DNA from: Tanypteryx hageni
Taxonomy: Eukaryota; Arthropoda; Insecta; Odonata; Petaluridae
Assembly: GCA_028673005.1 (NCBI GenBank)
Contig: CM054118.1
Coordinates: 62,553,401 to 62,617,400, forward strand
Length of the DNA: 64,000 bases
Direction: 5' to 3'
The position numbers and the translations under genes were made by a program. Positions 32,600 to 44,500 of the stretch are shown here, piece after piece. Under the pieces are notes generated by a model that saw nothing but the letters and a program-made list of their open reading frames with translations, had not been told where the DNA came from and did no database searches. How positions within the stretch are numbered: position 1 is the first letter of the stretch; every line of letters starts with the position of its first letter.

Positions 32600-33281
32600 A
32601 TGAGAACAGGAAGTCATCTCCAATCAGGTTCGGCAGATGCTACAGGATGAGATCATCGCGTCGTCAACCAGCCCTTGGATATCCCCTGTCGTCCTCGTGC
32701 GGAAGAATTCAGGTGAGATGCGGTTTTGCGTTGACTACCGACGGTTATACGCCGTTACAAAACAGAATGTGTACCCGCTGTCTCGGACGGATGACGTTCT
32801 CGACAGCCTGGGAGGCTAGGCCTACTTTTCCTCTCTCGACCTTGCCAGTGGGTTCTGGCAAGTCGGTATCTACCCGGAACACCGTCAGAGGACTGCCTTC
32901 GTAACGCCCGACGGACTTTTTGAATTTGGAAGGATGCCTTGGCCTTTCCAACGCCCCGGCGACGTTCCAGCGCCTGATGGATTAAGTACTCGGGGCCTGA
33001 AGTGGCACCTGTGTCTGGTCTACTTAGACGACATCCTGGTGTTTGGGAGCAGCTTTGAGAAGCATCAGCAACGCCTCGGTGCAGTGTCGGAGGCAATGGC
33101 TTGGTCCGGGTTAACCACCGTAGTGACGGATAACTCGGCGGTGACGTGGCTTTACCAAAAGCAAAATAGTAGTGCAAAACTCGGTCAGTGGGCCATGGCT
33201 CTTCAGGAGCATGAGGTTCAATTTGTGCATCGCAAGGGAAAGGCCAACGTAGTGGCAGATGCTTTTTTCGCGCAATCCTAG
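32600..33281 (+). pseudogene. Gypsy reverse transcriptase and RNase H relic
   Basis: Pieces in shifting frames: STSPWISPVVLVRKNSGEMR and FCVDYRRLYAVTKQNVYPLS with a stop after LDSLGG, then FSSLDLASGFWQV, then VYLDDILVFGSSFEKHQQRL (YxDD motif intact). Sequence then jumps to VVTDNSAVTWLY and HRKGKANVVADA, the RNase H end, so the thumb/connection region is deleted. Confidence 0.85.
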
Positions 33282-33299
33282 TGGAGGACCGGAAAGGAC

Positions 33300-34665
33300 C
33301 GATGCCCCGGAAGAGCTTTTTGCAGGTGCGATTGTGCCTAATGGGGTGAGGGCAGATGATGTTGTTATACAACATCGCGCTGACCCTAACCTCGGACGGA
33401 TCATGCGGTGCTTGGACAGATACCCGGGGGGCCTTGAAGAGGCATCGCAGGGCAGGGAGTGGCGAGAGCACTTCACGTCGTGCAACGGTATTCTCTACCG
33501 CGTGAACAACGGCCGAGGTAGGAAGCTCCTTTTGATTGTCCCGCGAGCGCTTTGGCGCATAGTGTTGGACGACTGTCATGCTGGGACCACAGGAGGCCTT
33601 TTTGGCCTGAAGATGGCGGAGGCACGCATACGCGAAAGGTTTTGGTGGGCGCGCCTCTCGAGGCACGTTCGGGGGTTTGTCCTCGCATGTTCCCACTGCC
33701 AGCGACACAAGCAGACACCGGGGAGGCCAGTCGGATTTCTGAACCCGATCTTAGCCGTCTCCCAACCATTTTCAGTTGTAGGAATAGACCACGTGGGCCC
33801 TTTCCCCCTCACGCCGCGAGGAAACCGGCACATAATTGTTTTATGTCGATTATGCTACCCGTTCGGTGGAAGCTAAGGCTGTACCAGACACCGGGGCATC
33901 CGCCGTCAAATCCTTCCTGCTGCACCGCCTGATCCTGAGATATGGAACCCGAGAAAAACTGATCAGTGATAGGGGGACTGGCCCTACCGCTGAATTGCTG
34001 GAGGAGAAATTAAAGATTCTGGGAGTGCGACAGGCGATGGCAGCTGCCTACCATCCATGCCTTGTGCGAGAGAACCAACAGGACCCTCACGGAAGCCTTG
34101 TCTGCTTACACCAAGGGCCAGCAGGGGAATTGGGATGTCTTTGTCCAGCATGTGGTCTTTGCCATCAACACGGCAGAACAGGAGACAACAGGATACAGCC
34201 CGTTCCAGTTGGTTCATGGGCGATTTGCCTATGCTGCCGGAGGAAAGAACCTTCCCATGGCCGGAGGATGCAGGTGAGACATACCACCAGTTCCTCGACC
34301 GGGTGAGGAAGGCCCGGCCACGTGCAGCGGAGAACACCTGCAGCAGGAAAGAACGCCAGCGGGTCCAGTACGACCAACACCACCAATAGTCTCCCCCCTA
34401 TCAGGTTGGGGACTTGGTCTTTGTGCGGAGAAACCTTCGCTCTGTGGGGAAATATGGCAAATTCAACCCCAAGTACTTCGGGCCATATCAGGTAATGGGT
34501 GAGATAGGTGCTGTGACATACCGAGTTGCAGACCCACCAGGATGCCAGACTCACCGCAGGTGGAGGGCTTTTCCTGTGCATGTCTCGCAGATGAAAGCCT
34601 ATCGGGAGGGCTACTACAGTGGAGACAGTGATGAAGGGGGCCTGCCAGACACATTTGAGGGTTAG
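33300..34665 (+). pseudogene. Gypsy integrase with GPY-type C-terminal domain
   Basis: The zinc-binding region retains CHAGTTGG and ACSHCQRHK, but its second His position appears lost (GGLFGLKM). The catalytic core shows VGIDHVGPF (first Asp), a frameshift near 33840, then EKLISDRGT (second Asp) and CERTNRTLTEAL (Glu). After another shift, GDLVFVRRN and KYFGPYQVMG mark the C-terminal GPY/F domain ending at 34663. All three acidic positions survive, split over frames. Confidence 0.88.
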
Positions 34666-34744
34666 GAATCCAGTGAGGGGCAGTCCTCACCTCCTAATGA
34701 GGAAGGGATGGAATTGCCTGTGAGGGTTGAGACAGAAAGGGTGT

Positions 34745-35080
34745 GTGGTGCAGGTGGTGTAGTGGTTTAGACGCTGGCTGCTACTCGCTACGCGCATCTA
34801 CTTGAAAAGGCAGCGGGCACGAATCCTGCGCAAGTAGGATTTTTTTCCAAGGTTGCACGGCCTCCTTTTTGTGTGGTTTGAGGAGACCGCGCAAATTCAG
34901 CTGTTCCGTCCTTCGGAAGGGACGTTAAGCCGTTGGCCCCCTTGGTGTTCTTCGTAGCAGGCAAATGCCGGCACCGGGTTTCCCTCCTCCATTCCCCTGT
35001 TATTCATTGCACTACCTCTGAGATACCCATTTGTGCTATAAGAGAGACGAATTGGCTGGGCACTCAAACAAACAAAGTGA
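34745..35080 (+). repeat. tRNA-derived SINE
   Basis: The head has an A-box-like GGTGTAGTGGTTTAGACGC and a B-box-like GGGCACGAATCCTGC about 50 bases apart. The body contains CTTCGGAAGGGACGTTAAGC and GGCAAATGCCGGCACCGGG. It abuts the right side of the gypsy remnant. The 3' end is approximate. Confidence 0.6.
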
Positions 35081-35120
35081 CTTTAAGAACTATTTACGTA
35101 TGTGTGACTCAGATTTCTTT

Positions 35121-35331
35121 TTATTCTTTCTTGCGGCCCTTCTCAGGTTTTGACTTTTTTCTTTTACACTTTTTGTGGTAATATCCCTTTGGAATAAAAA
35201 ACTTTGCGAGCTCTTCATACGCCGAATTCTTAAATTTTTTATTTATATATTCTTCAGACAATCTTCCATAGGCACTATCTGAGCCGGTACATTTCAATAA
35301 ATTCACTCAACACGGTCTTATCCCACTCCAT
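35121..35331 (-). pseudogene. MADF/Myb-SANT-like domain fragment
   Basis: From an ATG at 35331 (minus) the frame reads MEWDKTVLSEFIEMYR, then shifts into SEEYINKKFKNSAYEELAKF. The CLWK motif typical of MADF domains is visible in a third frame between them. Such domains occur in host DNA-binding proteins and as the second protein of PIF/Harbinger transposons. In this repeat-rich setting the latter is likelier. Confidence 0.55.
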
Positions 35332-35392
35332 AATGTTGAAATTACTGAAAACGCCAGTGCGTTGATGTAATAATTTGCATTAATGCGACCGT

Positions 35393-36160
35393 TCCTACGT
35401 TTATTTAAAAGATATTATTATGAATAATATTAAGTAGTTGTTGATCGTCATTATTAATGATAGTAAGTTTTCATTTATTTTAAAACCTTTAAATCTTTAT
35501 GCCTTTAAGGTTATTCTGAAAACCTTTGCTTATAAAAAGAACGCTGAAAACTTAAATGGTGACTTCTGATTATTCCCATAAATGGGTTTTATTAAACCAG
35601 CACAACTTACGTCTGGAAAATCAAGGCACATATAAGCTCATTGATGAAATTAAATTTATTATTCTTATGAAATTATAACAAAATTTGTATTGTGCTTATA
35701 ATAATAATGCGTTATATATATGCATTGTATTATAATGAAATATAATTACATTCGTATTGGTTATTAATAATCGTTAATGCGATCTTTTCGGAATAGTTTC
35801 CATTAAAAATTGATTTGAAAAATACTTTAGATGATAATATATGTAACTTCAGAAGAACGGGAGAAAAGACTAGCTCGTAAAAGGAGTGATTACAAAATAA
35901 AAAAATTAAACGAAATAGCAGACGTTAGAGAAAATCGTTTACGTCGTTTTTGTGAATACACACAGAAAAAAGAGCAAATGAAAACGTAAAAAATCGGTTC
36001 GTTTACAAGACCTAAGAATGAAAAAAATACCAAATATTCAACAGTTTCACTGTCGCAAGCACCTAAAGCCGAATTACCATGAACTAGTATTAAATATTTT
36101 AATGATTTTACGCTATATGAATGGATAAATTAGTATTTTAGTTAATGGAACAAAAGATAT
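35393..36160 (+). repeat. Dispersed repeat family, copy 3 of 3, with short coding remnant
   Basis: Collinear with 45121-45900: TGATAGTAAGTTTTYATTTA, ACGTCTGGAAAATCAAGG, AATGCGATCTTYTCGGAATA, ATTCAACARTTTCAC and ATATGAATGGATAAATTAGT. Only in this copy, 35848-35988 encodes SEEREKRLARKRSDYKIKKL and RENRLRRFCEYTQKKEQMKT then a stop. This is a basic/acidic repeat resembling the N-terminal tracts of Helitron-type proteins (weak resemblance). Confidence 0.75.
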
Positions 36161-36189
36161 TAAAATTATGAAGGTTTCGAGGCCAGATG

Positions 36190-37800
36190 ACTCAAGGAAT
36201 CCTTGTGTCCCAGTCCGGTCGTTTGTGGGGAACGAGAGACTGGTCCGTCGGACCTAGTCCGGCGGACCTGGTCCTACGATTCCATCCCTTTCCATGGTTT
36301 TCCCTTAACTAAAGGATTTAGTCCTTGGCGGACCAGATCCGTCAAAAAGTCCGCTCGTGTATGACTGGCTAATAAAGGAAATATTATAACACAAATTGTT
36401 GAACGTGAATGTTTTTATTACTTAAGAATTTACGCATAAAAATATCATAAAATGCAATAATACTTAACATTTCATGCGTTATTATGAATTGTTATCCGAA
36501 ACAATAATTCTGACGATGCAGAATAAAAATGTAAATAATATATAGGAATATACAACTTGTTATACATATCTTGAATAATATATACAAAAATATAAACTTT
36601 AAACCTAAGTTTACCAATTAACTGTGAAATAAAAGGGACATTAAAAAATAATAATATGACATTATATTATTATCGCGGTTTGCGGAACGACTTATTTGTG
36701 AATTTAAAGCAAAATGACTGAGTAAGCGTCAAAAATGATATTTAACATCTGTCGATATAATTAGGGATAAAACGTTAACATCACAAACTGCAATACTGAC
36801 ACAAATTGTGTAGAATAAATCTTAAATGTTACTACTAATTCTAAAAATATTTCCCAAAAATTAACATAAATAAAAAAATACGTACAATTGAAGGAAATAA
36901 TCAAATTTAGGACAGGTGTTTGTGATGATGTGCTTTTTCCTAGTATAAAAATACTATTAAAGATTCTTGCTACCTTGCCCTGCTCTACAGCAACCCTCAA
37001 AAGATGTTTTTCTTCTATAAGACGCCTTAAAACCTGGCTTAAGAATTCAAAGGGAGATGAATGTATAACGGTTTTGGCATTGATGAGTGTGCCTCTCAGT
37101 GTGCCTTTAAATGTAGATGATATTATATCCAAATTTGCTTTAAAAAAATAGAAAAAAAGAATTTGTAATTTAGAGAATAATTTTTATTTTAATTTTTTTT
37201 TTATTTAAACAAAATGTATTTTTATGATACTTATAGTAATGTATTAAAATCTTAAAACTTTGAAATTATTTTTCATTAAATCCCCCTTCTTTACTAAACT
37301 GTATCTACGGCCTTGGCGACATTACTACGGGCAACTGTCCGGCAAAGCCTCCGAGACAGTCCGGGAGCTTGCTGACGCCATCGTCCGCCCCTAGGATTTC
37401 TACAAACGTCCCCGTGCCTCTACTGGCCTCGAGAAGGATCAGCCTCCCTTGAAAGGAAAGGAGGCGTTAAGAGGCAACCGGACAGAGGGTTTTCCACCCG
37501 AATATTCGTTGATTGATTTCTCGGAATCTGTTCAACATAAAGGGCGGAAATTTCGAGCCTAAGGTTGGCTCAGTCCGCGGAGGAATTACCACGGCTGACA
37601 GCCCACGTCCCCCGCAGAATATCCTTTAGTGATGCAAATGTGGATGCAGGCCTACTTGGAAGGCCGTACTTTATACATGCAAACGGTACGCGAGTTTAGT
37701 GACAGCATTCGCCCATGGAACTGCACAACGAATGATTTCAGAGAGGGACGGACTATTGCTCGCACCGTCCGGACGCGTCCGCTCATGGCTCACAGTCTAT
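36190..37800 (+). mobile_element. hAT-like element with GTCCG-rich ends
   Basis: Two GC-rich blocks (about 36205-36355 and 37310-37800), both dense in GTCCG/CGGAC motifs, flank an AT-rich interior. The interior encodes a hAT C-terminal dimerisation domain at 36888-37151. hAT transposases typically bind short subterminal repeats, so the symmetric GTCCG clusters may be those sites. Exact ends and target duplication were not resolved. Around 36400-36880 nothing else is seen. Confidence 0.5.
36888..37151 (+). pseudogene. hAT transposase C-terminal dimerisation domain
   Basis: The frame contains FPSIKILLKILATLPCSTAT, KRCFSSIRRLKTWLKNSKGD and LALMSVPLSVPLNVDDIISK, the conserved hAT family C-terminal block, ending FALKK and stop. 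The upstream transposase is missing, so only the tail of the gene is present. Confidence 0.85.
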
Positions 37801-37929
37801 TGCCGACGTATCGTCTATTTGCGTTTTCACGTTGCTATTTTAAACAAAATTATTCGGAAATGAATTAGGCGAGAAACTCGTTTGTTTCAATGAATTCCAT
37901 TCCTGAAAATACGAACGTTAGGGAAAAAG

Positions 37930-38337
37930 ACCAGCTGAATATCCCACTTTTTCTGACATAACGTTGAAAATTCTAATCTCATTCTGCACGACTTATCTAT
38001 GTGAAACGGGGTTTTCTACTATGTTGGTAATTAAAAACAAAAATTAACCTCGAACCGGACCTTCGCTGGAAGTTAACTAACATTGAACCAAATATTAAAA
38101 TACTATCTACATCTACTATCATTCATCACATTGAATGATTTTCTTTGTATTTTAAGTATGATAAATGCGAGAAAATAATTAATTTTTCAGTTCTACCTAT
38201 TTTATCTGCCTACCTTATATTATTTTGAAAATGCCTCTCATTAGTAAAGAAAATTTTTTAAGTTCATACTTACTATGTGGTACGAAGCAATTTTGCCACG
38301 TTTTCGGTGGTACGCGAAAAGAAAAGTTTGGGAACTG
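37930..38337 (+). pseudogene. Second hAT (ZBED-like) C-terminal remnant and right terminus
   Basis: 37933-38100 reads SDITLKILISFCTTYLCETG, FSTMLVIKNKN, a stop and then SLEVN/NIEPNIK. This is the YLCExGFS region of ZBED/GTF2IRD2-like hAT transposases, with frame breaks. The segment ends at 38337 with a hAT end (reverse complement CAGCAGTTCCCAAACTTTTC). A left partner was not identified. Confidence 0.65.
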
Positions 38338-38554
38338 CTGCTCTATGGTTATATGGTTATATCCTCCTGAGTGGCTCATGCATTAAATAAGCTTTCGACA
38401 TATTTCAACTTTTTTGTTGGTCACTCCGAATATCGATATATCGTATATAACTCCAGACAAGTTTGTTTAGTGAACAAGATGTGTTATAAATCCTACAATT
38501 TTGGGTTTATCAATCTTTTATAAACTCCATGACGATTGTACTTAACCATTCATC

Positions 38555-41500
38555 ATGCAGTTATTTTTAACGGATACTCACAAACAACATTTAGAACTTA
38601 TTTCCAAACAATCTTCTTCAGGTATAGACGATTCCTTTGTATAAATTGTTAAATAAAAAATTGTCTCATTGATGCCTATATTATCATATCTTCGCTATTA
38701 GTTGGATTTAGCTTCAATTGGCTTTCTAAAGAGTTATATTTGCTTATTTTTTATGGCGATTTCCTTATGTTGTCTGTATATTTTTAAATTGAATAAACCG
38801 TAGTTTTAGGGATGACAATGAAGTTTTTTGTGTACTATTTTCATGCTTCAATTTTGTGTAAATGTTTTTAAATTTAAATTGTTTTAATGGCATAAGCAGC
38901 AGTGTTCATTACTCGCATACAGAGTTACAATATCTACTCTTCTTCGAATGCATGTAATCTTATAACTATTTCTTTCATTTTTAGAATCTTTTGTCTTTCT
39001 TCCGGCGAAAATTAAATATTGAACACATTTAATATAGGAAGAGCACAATTTACTGATGAATGAACATTGTGAATAGTGTAAAAATATATAGCGGCACTAT
39101 AATTTTGCCTATTTGGAATTGGCTGTTTTAGTAAACAACTTCGTTATAATATAAGTAATGGTTTTAAGAATTAATGCAGTTTTATGAAGATTTTAAATTA
39201 AAAACTGGATCTGCTGAAGGTGAAACTCTATAACCTTTTATGTATTTTAGTTTTCCATGAAGTCTGCCAAATTGCTATAGATTTGCTCAACAATGGACCA
39301 AGTATGAAAGCAATTTCAGGATTATCCCGTAAGTTATATTTTGTATTGAATGCGATGGAATTGTACAAATCTTTATAACAGTCTTAATTTTCAGAAAAAA
39401 TTGAAGTTCCCCCCCAGAACCTTCGGCATGCAATTGAAGGTTTGGTCAAGCTCCTAATAGAAAGTCACAAGAATAAGGTACCTCTCCAATTTTTCCTTCC
39501 TTGTTGATAGTTAAGTTTAGTGGGTTAAATTGAAAATGTAGTTCAAATTATAGAACAATTGCTGTCAGTAAAAAAATCAGTGAATTTATTTGCACGCACA
39601 CACAGCGCCGAGACATTTTGTCCAAAGACTTTTCGTCCAAAACAATTTTGCCCAGATTGCATTAAGTCCATCTGTTTAGTAGTCCAATAATATTTCGTCC
39701 TATCTATTTTGGTTCAGGTCTGTGTTTGTCCCCTAAAATATTATTGTGCAAAACTTTTTCATCCCATAAAAAACACAATAGGAAGAATTTTAAATAAAAT
39801 TATATTACCAAAAGAATTTATGTTCAATCTACTAATCTTCCACATTTTCTTCCTCCTCAACTTCCTCGGTATATAGTTTAATTTTGCAGCTTATAGCATG
39901 CAGGTATTGTGAAATGTTGCTATATAACTTATATTCCTCATAATTAGCCACAATTGCCTCATTTTGATTTTGGCTAATTTATCCTATCCTGTGTTCTCTC
40001 ACTCACATGGCTGTGATTTCCTATTTTGTAAACAGTAATTTTAGGGTGTGTATCACAATTTTCAATACACCTAGTGTCCCTTTTTTCACACTGCCAATAT
40101 TTTCTTGTATGTTGCTTGTTATGAGAATGGTTGCGGTATATAAAAAGTTCTCATTCTCCAGGAAATACCAGCCTTTATTTGATTCTATTAATTTTGCCAT
40201 TCTTCCGTTACTCTCTATATAGAATTTTGGGGATTGAAATATCAGTGAAATATAATTTTTTTGCTCCAAACTTATTCAGAACTTAATATTTAGTAATTTA
40301 AACACTTTTATGTTGTTGTCTAACAATAATTGTTGTAGTTTTCCTTACTAACGATGTAACAATGTTAAAATTTTAATACTTATGGAAAACAAAAGATGGA
40401 CAGAAATCTGCGTCGGATGTGAATGATAATGGATAAAATTGTATTGGACAAAAAATCTGTTGGACAACACCATATTGGACAGAAGTGCTCGTGCAAAATG
40501 TCTTTAGACCAAAGAACATTTGGACAAAATTTATTGGACGATTTGTCCTGGAAGCATGATAATCATCTGTTTGTACATTGTTTCACAGTAATTTTTGCCT
40601 TGCACCTCTGTAGCCATAAAGTTACTTCTGTTGAACAGATAAGCTTATATTGAGATTTGTTTGACATTAATTTTTGTTAATATTATAAATGTAATACATC
40701 AAAATATCCAAGGTATGGGCAATAAAATTGAACAGCTACATCTTTTTATTGAAAAAGAAGCTTTTAATGTTTTGGTACCTAATGAACATGAGTTAAAATT
40801 AGAACAAACATATTGTCTAAAGTGAAATTATATGCAGTTAGCTGCAGAAAAGGAAGATTTTCAGATCACAAAAACATTGAAATTGCAGTTATAAAACTCA
40901 CCCCTAGAAACATCCCCCCCTCCCCTAGAGGGGGGTTGCAATAATTATAAAAATGCAGCTAAAATTAGAGTAAATTGGTGACTTTAATGTTAATATACTG
41001 TAAACAAAAAATTCATTTCATTTATTGAGCTATTTGGCCTAAAGTATACCATACCTACAAAAATATCAAATAGCACAGCTACCTGTATAGATAGCATTTT
41101 AACTGATTTAAATCTGTCTGTATTCTCTTCTCTAGTTATTCATTCCAAACTATCTGATCGTCTAGCTTTCAAAATTAGTATAAACTTAAATCTCCCCATG
41201 CTCATATGATTCAGAAAGTTATTTTACCATGATAAATAAAAAAACTACAAAATTTCTCAGCTTAACTATTGATTAAAAACTATGTGGAATTACCATATAG
41301 ATGAAATATTCCATAAAATTAGTAGAAATCTTTGTATTGAGGAATCTAAAATACACAATGAATTGTGAAAACTGCTTATTTTGGACTGATTTACCCATAC
41401 CTTGTGTATGGAATCGAATTATGGGGGCATAGCAAAACAACTTTATTGAAACTTTATATTTTACAAAAGAAAGCAATATGCTATATAGTTAGGTCACTCC

Positions 41501-44500
41501 TGAAACAGATATGCAGGCAGGTTTTTGTTATTCTCAAGTTATTAATGTTCCCTTCCATTGTAATATACATAACTTTATTATATTTAACTAAACTGGATGA
41601 AATAATATGTAATAAAGGTATTCATGAACACTTCACTAGAGGCAATTCCTCTTATCTTCCTATCCAGCATAGATTGAAATTATACAAAATACTTCCCAAT
41701 TATTAATTCCCGATATTTGACAGTCCCCCATTGATGAATTTATTGATGTAACTTATCCCAAAAATGTGTAACAGGAGAAATTTTAACATATGTAACTACT
41801 TATTTTGGTTTATTTTATATTGTCATGCAACAAATGACCTGTGACTCTTTTCTGTGTGTTCACATTTTCTCTCTCCAGCCCACACTGCTGCCAATCCCTC
41901 TCACTGCACGCCTGCACCTTCTTTTGTCTCTCAATTTCGTATGGCTTCGCCAGGTGGCCAAACAGGCTTACCACCTTATGGCCATGACAAATATGTATTC
42001 CAAATATTGTTGTACTTCTAGATTCCTCCATCTCCACCTTGTAATTTTGATATTTGTATTTCATTTTATATAGGTGTTGTGAACGTTTTTTTTATGACTG
42101 CTAATGATTGCTATATGCGCTATGTATACAATTTTTATGGAAATAAAATAAATATAATTATAATAATGAATTTTTTTCTTTTCACTGTACCTGTTCTAGC
42201 TCAATGCAGGGGATTTCTCAAGTTCGTTACAAACATTAGGCTTTGACGAGGAGCAAAGGGATTTACTGACAAAAGTTTATGTTGATGAAGGCAAGAGGCT
42301 CGGTGTGGCTGGAGGCCTGTTTGTCCCTCCTCGTTTTCACAATTTGGAATGGAGGTTTGAAGTACAGGTTGGTACATGTTCAGCAAATAATTTGCCTTTT
42401 TTTTTAGCTTCCTTCTTATGAATCATGTGATAGGAGTGCATCATTATATATCGACGACTCTTACAGAGGAGGATATATAACATATAGGAGGATACTAATG
42501 TCCAGCCCAAACTACAAGAGCTAGAGAGCTGAAAGTTTTAGGTTTTGTAGATATGATGGAGAAACCTTCAGATAAAATGAGACTTCTCACCTAAGTGACA
42601 TGAGTTCGACTCCAGAAATTCCGAAAGTTGCGTTTTTTCCCATAAGAAAAGCATTGCGCCATTTTTGTAAATTAATTATGGGCACTTGCCGGTAAGCTAG
42701 AAAGATGAATTTTTCAGTGTTGCTAGATGGCTGTAGTATCTATTAGGAATTATTGTCACTTTTGCTTACAGTGTCTTGGGTTCGACTCCAGAGACCCCGG
42801 AATATCTCCCATAAGTTAGCATGGGAAAATGCAATCCAGTGTGTAGACCAATCTAATAAGTTTAGGAAGCTGAAATTTTGCAAAATTATAGAACGTTTCT
42901 CATAACCACTTATAAAAATCGAAAATTTCAAAATTGTTAATTTTTGGTGTTGTTTTAACCCCATTTGAACATTAAAGTTTAATAATTTTTTAGGTACTAC
43001 GGGATGAGCTAGGAAGCTGCAATTTTCAAATTATTTACAGAACAGTTCATTTGCACAAATAAACATTTCAATCTCTCCATATATATATTGCGGCGGCCGT
43101 TAAAAATGTTAAATTTTAAACAATTAGAAAAATATTATTTTACTTCTAGAAGTGCTACATCTTTAAAATTTGTCTGAAATGTGTAGCATTAGTACCACAT
43201 AATTGAGAAAGTGTAAAATGTTTAAAATTGCAACATTTGGGGGTTGTATTAAACTATTATTTTTACATGTGGGAAAAACGAAAATCGCTGCGGAGGTGAA
43301 ATCTTCAGAATTAATAGAATATTTGTAATGATGAAATATCTGTCTGAAAAATTAATGTTTTTTCAAGGTGAGATGAAATGCTTGCAGTATGCAAACACCT
43401 TCTACTAGTATAATATACTTCAGACATATTTTTGTGACAACAGATTGATGCAACAATTAACCAGCAAGGGCTTTTCTGTATTTGTATTTATTGATAAGTG
43501 ATGCCATCTTGCAAATCTTATAGTATAAACTACCTAATTACCCACATTTTTCCTAGGTGTACAGTTTTGAAATTTTCATGCTCATTTCACACGCTAATAT
43601 TTTCATTCAAACTCAAGGTACTCTCAAAGATTTAGTGACCAATATTCTCCCTTAATTGGTATGAGAAATTAAATATAGATTCATATTTTATTTTGCTAAG
43701 AATATATATATTTTTAAATAATAATAATAATACTATAGACATGTTAAATTAAATAAGCAATAGGGTCCTGCAGAGCCATTGGCTTGTCTGCAGGTGCTGC
43801 TGACATACAGTACAGTGGTAGGACTTTAACCCATTGTCCACACAACTTCATAAATAGATTCGACCTCATTAACAAAAATTTAAACTTACACTTACATCAG
43901 AACTACTAAATATGTTTATGTGCACATTTCCCTTTGTTTGACAAAGAGATACAGATAAACTAATCAAATCTATACAAACACACCTGTAGTACTTAATCCA
44001 GATATATTGCTTTTTACATTATCTGACATGCCAGTGCCATGCCAACAGCTATATAAATTGTGCACACCATTGCTACATTCTTCCATAGGAGACCAAATAG
44101 ATACATACAGTAAACATACAAATATACAAAACTAAAAACACTCGTTTAATAATTGTTGAACACTATTTATATACTGATGCTAAAACAAGCAAGTCATTTC
44201 CATACAGAAGGTTGCATATTACATAATTATTATACAGTATACAGCACTTTACATCATACCCGTGTTTATGCAAACAACTTTAAGAATTATACAATCATTG
44301 CTTTATTTTTTTACCTCTGATATTCTACTTATTTGTAATAAGTCATCTGGAATTGAATTAAACAGTATTGGGATTTACACTTTAAATTGACATTTACCAT
44401 TTAAGTTATAATAATTTGTTGTTATAAATTTTATAAATTTCAAAATAAGTTATGTAATTTTACAAAAAATTTACACTGGCCCCTAGTCAGGATATAATTT

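Larger units (their letters stand above)
29985..34740 (+). mobile_element. Decayed Ty3/gypsy retrotransposon
   Basis: A visibly GC-rich block in AT-rich surroundings. It contains, in order on the + strand, a gag capsid frame, two zinc-knuckle relics, a protease relic, reverse transcriptase, RNase H remnant, integrase and a C-terminal GPY-type domain. This gag-PR-RT-RH-IN order identifies Ty3/gypsy. Stops, frameshifts and at least one internal deletion (RT thumb into RNase H) break it, so it cannot be autonomous. I could not recognise a pair of LTRs or a primer-binding site. The right side runs into a SINE at 34745, so the 3' end may be truncated. The opposite-strand open frames here are shadows of its GC-rich codons. 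Confidence 0.9.

Noticed and set aside
32755..33708. 317-codon minus-strand frame
   Set aside because: It lies opposite the gypsy RT/integrase in GC-rich DNA and has no recognisable motifs; a shadow frame.
29681..38337. One large hAT transposon spanning both termini
   Set aside because: The ends look alike but the 8-bp flanks (GTATAGAA and CTCTATGG) do not match, and the interior holds several unrelated elements.
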